NCBI RefSeq assembly: GCF_000330505.1
Contig: NW_004440300.1
Span: 54,859-78,601 of the forward strand
DNA from: Entamoeba invadens IP1
Lineage: Eukaryota; Evosea; Mastigamoebida; Endamoebidae
DNA: 23,743 nucleotides
Direction of reading: 5' to 3'
Part shown: positions 16,511 to 23,743 of the stretch, in pieces
Position numbering within the stretch: position 1 is the first letter of the stretch
How the letters are laid out: each line of letters opens with the position of its first letter
Made by a program: the position numbers and the translations under genes
Notes under the pieces: generated by a model
Seen by the model: the letters and a program-made list of their open reading frames with translations, nothing else
Database searches by the model: none
Told to the model about the DNA's origin: nothing

Positions 16511-17572
16511 ATGTCAGCAACATTATCTCTTGTTGTTGTATTAATACTATTTAACTCTGTCAATTCACAGAAGCTCTCTAACAATTATTGTGAATATGAA
16601 TGTTCACGAAATATCGTTTTAATAACTTACTATGAAAATATAAACAAATACAACCACTGCATCTATATGGGGTTATTTGATAATTATAATTACAATTATA
16701 ATGTATCAAATTTGGTTTTTGACTCAGTAGTATTAAACGATTTAGGTATTGTCGATTCAAATGTTACTTCCTTGACAATTCTTAATTCAACAATTTCAAG
16801 TCTATTGATGTCTAATAATAACATGGACTCTATCAATATCACAAACTCTGTTTTGTACAAAGTGTCAATTCAGGAATTCTATTTAGAAGATTTGACAATC
16901 ACAAATACTAAAACTAATTCAAACTTTATTTATGATATGGTATTTGATCGCTTTGTCATCACCAACACTACTTTTATTTCATTGGATATTCAAAACTCGG
17001 AAATTAAGACAAGTTATCTTCCAAGTGTTATTCAAGACTCTGTAGTGTCTCAATATATTTCCCAAAACAACACAATAAATAATATCGAAATTAACAATGT
17101 CAAAATATATTTAAATTTAGGATTTGAGACATATAGTAATATATATGTTGATAATTCATATTTGGAGTTTAAACACGCTGCTTATTTTAATTGTTATAAT
17201 AGCAATTTCAAAGACACAGAAATTATATTTATAGACGTCAGTGATACAATTTTCATTGCTATTGATTTCTTCAGTACAGATATCACAACACACGTGGAAA
17301 AAGATTTTAATACAATAACATTTAACTCAACAAATTTCTTTAATTCACATGTTAACTCAGTTTACTACGAAGAAGTCAGAGGAGACTTTGTTATTGGAAT
17401 TGACAATACATTGACTCAAACTGATATAAACAATTCTAAAAAAGAAATTAAAATAATTGTTATTGGTGTAACTTATGGGGTAAGTGCTTTGATAGGAATG
17501 ACTATGCTTTTAATATTAATATTTTTCCTTTGGAAAAAACATGGGTATAACTGTTCTGTGGGGTATTATTAA
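16511..17572 (+). CDS. Type I membrane glycoprotein with 20-residue beta-solenoid-like repeats
   Basis: This encodes 353 residues. Residues 1-19 form a clear signal peptide ending in VNS. Two Cys lie at 27 and 31. Residues 68-167 fall into five consecutive blocks of exactly 20 residues (68-87, 88-107, 108-127, 128-147, 148-167), several starting L/I-x-I-x-N-(S/T). Twenty residues equal four pentapeptides, the length of one turn of a quadrilateral beta-helix; less regular Ile/Asn-rich repeats continue to about 280. Many N-x-S/T sites suggest heavy glycosylation. A membrane helix spans 315-340, followed by a 13-residue tail with two Lys and ending Tyr-Tyr. There is no kinase domain. It lies downstream of the TMK gene in the same direction and its repeat style resembles the TMK ectodomains, so it may be a kinase-less relative. 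I do not recognise a named family. Confidence 0.85.
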   Translation: MSATLSLVVVLILFNSVNSQKLSNNYCEYECSRNIVLITYYENINKYNHCIYMGLFDNYNYNYNVSNLVFDSVVLNDLGIVDSNVTSLTILNSTISSLLMSNNNMDSINITNSVLYKVSIQEFYLEDLTITNTKTNSNFIYDMVFDRFVITNTTFISLDIQNSEIKTSYLPSVIQDSVVSQYISQNNTINNIEINNVKIYLNLGFETYSNIYVDNSYLEFKHAAYFNCYNSNFKDTEIIFIDVSDTIFIAIDFFSTDITTHVEKDFNTITFNSTNFFNSHVNSVYYEEVRGDFVIGIDNTLTQTDINNSKKEIKIIVIGVTYGVSALIGMTMLLILIFFLWKKHGYNCSVGYY

Positions 17573-18513
17573 ACTGTTGTTTTCCATTAAATAATTCAAA
17601 ATTTCAGTACAATTTTTTTCAAAATAGAGTTGAAGGGAAAAATCGGCTCGATAAGGAAACAAAATAACTATAATAAATAACTATTTTATTTTAGTTTTAG
17701 ATTTTTTTTACATACAAAAAATTTGTTTTTTGTAAAAAAAACAAATATTTTTTCATCGTTTAGTTTTAATTTATTTTATTTACTATTTTTCCTTTTCGAA
17801 CCAGATTTATTTCTTCCAACTCTATAAATTATAATTAACCAGTACAATGAAAAGGGTTTATTTGTCGCGCAATTGGCCAATCATTTTGGTTTACGACAAT
17901 TGTTGTTTTGTTCTCAAATATGTACCTTTTGTTGAATTTAAACCAATTTTTTACTTAAAATAAAATTCAATATTTAAACAAATTTTTTATAAAAAATTCT
18001 CTTAACACTTTAAATAACATTGAACAAAATTCAAGTGGTCTAAAAATCGGGGAAATGTCGAGTTTATTAAATAAATTTCCGTTTTTTAGAGTTTATTTTA
18101 TGTGTATAAACTATACACAAGCCAAAAAAAGGAAAAGCATCAAAAATTGGATTAATATCCCTGTAAAAATAGGCCAAAACAAAAATAAGGGCGTTATTTT
18201 AAGTGTTAAATACGACAAATAAATTATTTTTTGTGCAAAGATCTCGCCAAATAGACGCCTTTTGCTGTATTTTTTTGTGCGTTTATATTTCCATCAACTT
18301 TTTACATGAAAGACCCAATTACCTTTTTCTGTAAAATATTGAAAAAAAAGAATAAACAAATTAATTATTAATATAATATATAAATTAAAAATATAGTATA
18401 TAAATAATAAAATAAATATTAACCATACGATACTGTTAGTGTTTTAATTAAAACACATTTTTTTTATTTTTTTGTAAAAAATGAGTCTTGTCAAAATAAA
18501 ACAATTTTCAAAA
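17573..18513. other. AT-rich spacer downstream of the membrane glycoprotein gene
   Basis: No coding region is supported. An 8-bp-arm palindrome with a 3-base loop (TGTGTATA-AAC-TATACACA) lies at 18101-18119. Less AT-rich patches near 17860-17900 and 18235-18275 could be remnants of mobile elements, but no ends were found. Confidence 0.5.
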
Positions 18514-18515
18514 TA

Positions 18516-18697
18516 CAGTAAAACCTCCCAAGAGCAGTACCTCTGAAGAGCGGGTTCTCTCAAGAGCGGGCATTTTTTAGACTAAAACTAAAAATAGAGT
18601 TCTCTATCGAGCGGTAATTGAGGTTTGATTAACTAAAAATGCCCGCTCTTGAGAGAACAAAATTCCCACGCCCTCCCACTCTTGGGAGGTTTTACTG
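18516..18697. mobile_element. MITE, family 3, TA-flanked, Tigger/pogo-type ends
   Basis: This 182-bp element is flanked by TA (18514-18515, 18698-18699). Its ends start CAGTAAAACCTCCCAAGAG and are perfect inverted repeats for 19 bp. A second, inner pair of inverted repeats (GTTCTCTCAAGAGCGGGCAT at 18554-18573 and its reverse complement, ending near 18658) forms a nested hairpin. It has no coding capacity. The CAG start with a TA duplication fits the Tc1/mariner-pogo group; the ends differ from those of the other elements in this window. Confidence 0.85.
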
Positions 18698-18699
18698 TA

Positions 18700-19518
18700 T
18701 CTAATATCAAAAATAAAAATGTTATTGAATTAACTAACTTAACACAATTTTAAAAATTATGCAATTATAACACGGTATGTGCTTTTTTGTTTAAGGATTT
18801 TTGTTTAATAAGTAATTAATGAGTGACTTTTGTTTATTTTTTTTTATTATTAAAAATGATACTTTTTTACTATTTTTTCGAATTTTTTCGAGAAATATAT
18901 GGTTATTTTTAATATTTTTTAATATTTTTGTTTTTAACACTTTCACAACCCAAAACTTTTTTTAAGAAGAAAAATAAGTAAAAAGGAAATTGTCCAAATC
19001 ATTTTTTATTATTTTTATTCCAAAACCCCTTTCCAACCCAAACCGGCCAATAGACAGTTTTATTTTACTTAAAATAATTAACAAATGAGAACTCAATTAC
19101 CTAAGATTGATCAAAAATGATCTTTTTGGACGAAATTTCATATCGCTTTATTGTGTTTCAACATTAAAACAAAAAACGCTACATCGTCAATCCACTTTAT
19201 GACAAACAACGTCAAATAGTCGCATTAACAAATATAACGACTTTATAAAATTTATTCTCGTTATAATCAAATGATAATATTCTCTTTATAAAAAAACAAC
19301 CAAATATATCAAACCATCATTAGGCCTAATTTTTTTAAGCTTTGCTCTTGTTTTACACAAACAAACTCATTCACTTTAAGTGTGAATATAAAATATACAA
19401 TTCAAAATTGAGTTGATAAAAAAAATAAAAATTTTCAAAAAATTGTTTTGTGTATGAAGGCAAAAAAGGGTTTAGGTAAAAGAAAAAAATAAAAACTTAT
19501 TATTATTACGTTTCTGTT
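18700..19518. other. AT-rich spacer between MITE family 3 and the Mutator-like relic
   Basis: No gene is seen. If the Mutator-like element has long terminal repeats, the left one should lie here, but I could not identify it by eye. An ATG at 19454 followed by a short Lys-rich frame could be a first exon of the transposase gene, which is not supported further. Confidence 0.45.
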
Positions 19519-21301
19519 TTGAACGTGTTAATCAAATTATTTTTAACAAATTACCAACTATTTTATTTATGTTTTATATTCCTTGTTTATCACAACCACA
19601 ATTTGTTTATCACGATTGTCTATCCACACTACCATTTTTTTGTTCAGGATCAAGTAGTTGGACCATCTAAAACTGTTGAAATACAAGAAAAAACAAATTT
19701 ATCACAATTTGATACTAAAGTTCGAGTCAACATAACAACAATATTAAGCACACGTGGTACTTATTTGCCTGTTGTTGATGATTGTGTGTATTATAAAGAC
19801 GGAGCTTCACATGATGTTTTTAAATGCAGCTGTTATTCCAATGGCTGTAAAGTTAAAATCCGCATTGTTGAGTCAACTAAAATTGGGAACGAAACTCAAT
19901 TTCTTTCTTACATAATGGTTAACAATTATACTCACAACCATCACACTGGCTCTCATTTACAAAAAGTTCAAGCTATTCAAGAAATTACTAAAAGAGCATT
20001 TGAACAAAGTCCATTGGTTCCACCATCGGTTGGAATGGCTGGGTACGACTATACGAAATATCAAGGTAGGCTTTCAAGTAGTAAAAAACTATACCGAAAA
20101 AAACGAAAGCAGTTCCATGATTTAACGAGTTTACTTGAAGAAAATGATCATTATAACGAGCTCATGTTATTTAGAAATGATACATGTGCTATTTTTGGTA
20201 ATAAAGAAAAACTTGTTAATTTTCAAAACATTACACAATTTTTAATGGATGGAACATTCAAAGCTTCACCGGAACCATATTATCAAAGTTATACAATACA
20301 TGGTATACTAAATAATGGTGAATGTTTTCGACTTTTTCATTGTTTATTAGTGGATAAAAAATGGAAACGTACGAAATGTTAATTGAAACTATAATGAAAC
20401 TTGCTAGTGATTTGGGATTTATAATGTTTGGAAAAGGAACTATAACAATGGTAGATTTTGAATATTCTGTTATAAAAGCACTCGAGTCAAAAACTAGCAC
20501 AACGGTCAAGGGTTGTTTGTTTCATTTTGGTCAATGTATATGGAGGTTTTGTTGTATGAATGGAATGAAAAATAGATTGAACAACGACATTGAATTTATT
20601 GAAGCTATTAATCAATTGAAATCACTCGCCTTTTTAAAAGAAAATGAAATCGAAAAGCAGTTTATTAATAAGTATAACGTTATTAAATTAAGTGATGACA
20701 ATCATTTAAAAATTGTTTATGAATACTTTAACAACAATTGGATATTTGGATTGTTCAAACCAAATTTGTGGTGCCAACACATTCAAAACCTTAGGACTAA
20801 CAACAATGCGGAAAGCTATCATTCTGCTTTTATAAAAAGGACAATGAAAACAAAGCCAACACAATGGATGTGGATTGAATGTGTCAATCAGGTAGAAACA
20901 GAAGAAAAACAGAGATACCAAACAATGATTAATGGAAATTTAACAAGAAAAAACAAAAATATTCAATTCACAACAAAAAGATTAAAAATATCACTAACAA
21001 TTATTATTCAAATGTGTGCTCAATCGAACAATTTTCAACAAGTATCCCAAGAGTTCTCAGCGATTTCAAGGATGAAAACAAATATGGATTAGATGATTAT
21101 TTGAAAGAAGCTTGTTGTGACATTTATGAAAATGTTGAAAATAATAGTAATTCAGTCGAAGTTGTCCAATATGAAAAAACATTTATTGAAACTAATAAGT
21201 GTGAAGATGAAATAAATGATGCGAAAACGGATAAAACTTGTTCTGATAAAATAAAAACGACAATACATAAAAAAGAAGAAAAAGTGAATTATCAAAACTA
21301 A
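19519..21301 (+). pseudogene. Mutator-like (MULE) transposase, two frameshifts
   Basis: Three overlapping frames together read as one MULE transposase. Frame 1 (to 20382) holds a FLYWCH-like zinc-binding region (KCSCYSNGC followed by THNHH, about 19820-19940) and the first catalytic Asp in DGTF (20248-20250). Frame 2 (20361-21092) holds the second Asp in VDFE (20454-20456), the CxFH motif GCLFH just after it, and the catalytic Glu in NNNAESYH (20811-20813). Frame 3 continues from about 20985 to 21301 with an acidic tail. Each break needs a -1 shift and lies at an A run (20357-20362 and near 20980), as if one A had been lost. No ATG is found at the start: the first 45 codons are hydrophobic and non-coding in look, and conserved sequence begins near 19650. 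All catalytic residues survive, so the decay is recent. Confidence 0.85.
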
Positions 21302-21782
21302 TGAAACGGATCAATCGTTCAAAGGTAACTAAACATTTTGAAGTGTGAGTGAATTTTTGGTGTTGTTTATGTTTTATTAGTATTTTAATAACTTACATTT
21401 TTTTATTTAAAACATAAATGAAATATCGGTAAATAATTTGTAATACAAGTCTTAAACACGTTATAATTTTTCAAATTAAATTAAAATGACAATTATAAAC
21501 TTCATTAATATTTAATGTAACTTTAATACGTATCTTATGAATATAACATTTTTCTATTATATACTAACACTAATACAATTTAACAGTGTTAAATTGTTTA
21601 TAATTTTACACAAACATGTAATGGGATTATATTTCATTTCTCAATTTTTAACATCTAAGCCGTTAAAATTAATATTGACATCATAAACAACAAAATTAAT
21701 TTTTTTATATTTTGAATAGATTAAACAAAAGTCACATCTGTTTTAATTAAACAAAAGTACATTAAACAAAAATATGCTCATC
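21302..21782. other. AT-rich spacer between the convergent MULE and piggyBac relics
   Basis: No coding region. The 3' ends of both transposon relics should lie here, but neither a long MULE terminal repeat nor a TTAA-flanked piggyBac end could be identified with confidence. Confidence 0.5.
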
Positions 21783-23743
21783 TTATAACACACCAAACAC
21801 AATAACCCGATGTTGACAACATGTGGTGTTTTTACAACACATACATCCGATGTCACTCCTCAAACACCCATTCTTTTGTTCGTTTAACATTCTGCAACAG
21901 TGACAATCTTTTGGAGATTTATACCTTGGAAATACTGAATCCGTTTTTAAAAAACCTCGTTTTCTCCCTCGTTTACGCTTTGATTTGATCACGTCTACTT
22001 CCCCAACACCAGAAACCTCACATTCCATTTCCCGTTGTTTACCATCTGTGTTAACTCGTGTGTTCACTTCAATGTAAGGGTTAATTGAATCGATATAAAC
22101 AATGCGTTCCATACAATAAAAAAGCGGTCTTGGAATTTTACGTACATTTTTTTTCTTCAAAAAACTTCACAAAGTTTTCTTCTCCAATTATTCCCGTTTT
22201 AACCAAACAGCTGAAATAAGATTATTTAGTTGTGTGAACTCGACGAATTGTATTATCTGCAAAAAGACTTTTTGCTAATTCCAACAAAAATTCTCCCGAT
22301 CATTTTTCCCGATATTTTAAATGAATTATAGGCATAAATGTCAACTATATTAAAAAATAATGCCAACGGCCACCTTCTTGTGGCTCTTTTGCAAGTATAC
22401 ATTCGAACCATTTTGTCAAGCATATCTACACCACCCATTCCATGATTATAATCATGTTGAATTCCAAACAAACGTTTATTTTTTTCAAAATAAAAAAGTT
22501 CTTTTTTGAAGATAACATAGTTACACTTTTATTTTTCTTGTCGTAATAATTGAGAATAAAAAGTTGAAAAAGAGGGGCCTTCCCAGTTTTTTCTTCTTTT
22601 TCAAGTTGAAGTGCTACAAAACTTTTTTCAGGCCGTTTTTCATCACAAATCTTTGGTACAAAAGTTCTCCCTTTCCTGCATGTTCCGACAATATCAATAC
22701 CTTTATTTTTCAATTTAAGTGCCAAATCAACAGTGGTAAACAAATTATCAACATATAATGTAACGCCTTTCATTGAACTTTCTTTGCTTTCTTGGTTTTT
22801 TCCACGCCCTCTACCATTCTTAATACAAGATTTTCGATATAATTTTCTTCGTTGTGATCCACTCTTCCCAAATACAATTCTGAATTACACACAATTCCAG
22901 TGTCATTGTCGACCATTGTCCATATTTTGATGCCATATTTTCCTGGTTTAGAGGGAATGAATTGTTTAAAATTATACATTCCATAAAATTTTATAAGCTG
23001 CTCATCCATACATATAGAATTGCCACTTATAATGTTTTTACCAAATGTTTTTATATTTGATGAAAATAAATCCATTAAACTTTTTATTTTAAAATGATGT
23101 TTTTCGTCACAAGTATCGTTTTCAGTATTTATTTCGACTGTTTCATCTTCAACAAAACAATCAACTTGTTCATCATCAAATACATGTTTTACAATTTTGA
23201 ACACGTTTTTATGTGTTTTTTGTTTATTTTTATGTGTTTTTTTTTAATTCATCCATTTCATAAAATTTTGATATGTGGGAATAACAACCATAATCTTTTT
23301 TTCATCCTTCTCTTTCACTTTTTTGTCATGAATGTTGTATCATCTGGTTTATCATTGTCATCTTCTTCCATTTTATGTTTTTTTCCTTTTTCGCTTCAAC
23401 TTTATTTTTTACACGTTCTTGTAAATAGATCTTCCATTTGTGTTTCCAAATAACAAGCGGATACTTTTTTATTATCATTCACAACACCCATATATAACAA
23501 TATTCCAAAAAATGCATCCAATTCAATGATGTCAATATCAATCCATTTATCATTGAATAAGACTTTTTTAACCCCATTACTACATTCAATGATTAATCTT
23601 TTTTTATTTCTAAATTAAAAAACAAAGAAATAAGGTCATTGGTTGATTGTTGTGATGAAACTACTGATGTGTAAATGGGTGTTGTTGTTTTTTTAGCTTC
23701 TACATTAAAAGCAGTTTAATAATAAACACATTCTTCAACTTTA
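21783..23743 (-). pseudogene. PiggyBac transposase, multiply frameshifted, running off the right edge
   Basis: Minus-strand pieces in changing frames follow the piggyBac transposase (DDE_Tnp_1_7) from N to C terminus. From 23743 to about 23412 lies the N-terminal part, including ELDAFFGILLYMG. The piece 23204-22770 has the first catalytic Asp in MDEQL (23006-23004) and the following PSKPGKYGIK motif. The piece 22773-22426 has the second Asp in YVDNLF (22749-22747). The piece 22471-22253 has the third and fourth Asp in GGVDMLDK (22426-22424 and 22417-22415) and then RRWPLALFFN. RENF-type sequence continues to about 22200, and 22160-21783 encodes a basic segment and a Cys/His-rich C-terminal region like the zinc-binding tail of piggyBac proteins. 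At least five frame changes or stops interrupt it, mostly at A or T runs. All four Asp are still readable. The element is dead but recognisable along its whole length. Confidence 0.88.

Noticed and set aside
20350..20370. Programmed -1 ribosomal frameshift in the MULE transposase
   Set aside because: The site lacks a canonical slippery heptamer and no clear downstream pseudoknot is visible; a second break downstream makes simple decay or sequencing error more likely.
22564..23453. Plus-strand frames of 64-119 codons opposite the piggyBac relic
   Set aside because: They are Phe/Leu/Ile-rich antisense readings of the transposase relic with no domain of their own.
1..23743. tRNA genes or tRNA-array repeats, rRNA, CRISPR, LINE/SINE retrotransposons
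   Set aside because: I looked for a T-loop GGTTCGAATCC-like motif, regularly spaced direct repeats and reverse-transcriptase motifs and found none.

Overview
This window looks like nuclear DNA of an amoeba of the genus Entamoeba, most likely of the E. invadens / E. moshkovskii type. The reasons are very AT-rich spacers, long genes with no obvious introns, CXXC-rich transmembrane kinases (TMKs) of the Entamoeba kind, an ALIX/Bro1 protein, and relics of several cut-and-paste DNA transposons (Mutator-like, piggyBac, pogo/Tc1-mariner-like). Such elements are reported from E. invadens and E. moshkovskii and are scarce in E. histolytica. The species is inferred from this pattern, not proven.

Layout. 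(1) 1-3302, minus: the 5' two thirds of a TMK gene, open for 1100 codons and cut by the left edge before its kinase domain. It has a signal peptide, a beta-solenoid-like repeat ectodomain, a Cys-rich stalk, one membrane helix and the start of the juxtamembrane domain. (2) 3303-6963: spacer with four small inverted-repeat elements. Two are copies of one TA-flanked MITE family, and one of these ends 34 bp from the TMK start codon. A third is a different MITE. The fourth is a 952-bp pogo-like relic that still encodes part of a CENP-B-type DNA-binding domain. (3) 7066-9891, plus: a Bro1/ALIX-like ESCRT-associated protein with a Gln/Pro/Tyr-rich tail, much richer in GC than everything around it. 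(4) 10980-16088, plus: a complete second TMK with an apparently active kinase domain. (5) 16511-17572, plus: a 353-residue type I membrane protein with exact 20-residue repeats and almost no cytoplasmic part. (6) 17573-23743: spacer with a 182-bp MITE, then a frameshifted Mutator-like transposase (plus) and a heavily frameshifted piggyBac transposase (minus) that reaches the right edge.

The cell-surface theme is strong: two receptor kinases and one small glycoprotein, all with predicted beta-solenoid or Cys-rich ectodomains. The Bro1 protein would act in endosomal sorting, which in Entamoeba is tied to phagocytosis and receptor turnover; a direct link between these genes is only inference. 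The rest is transposon debris of at least three superfamilies. No tRNA, rRNA or CRISPR feature was recognised. All translations on the minus strand and all frameshift assignments were done by eye.
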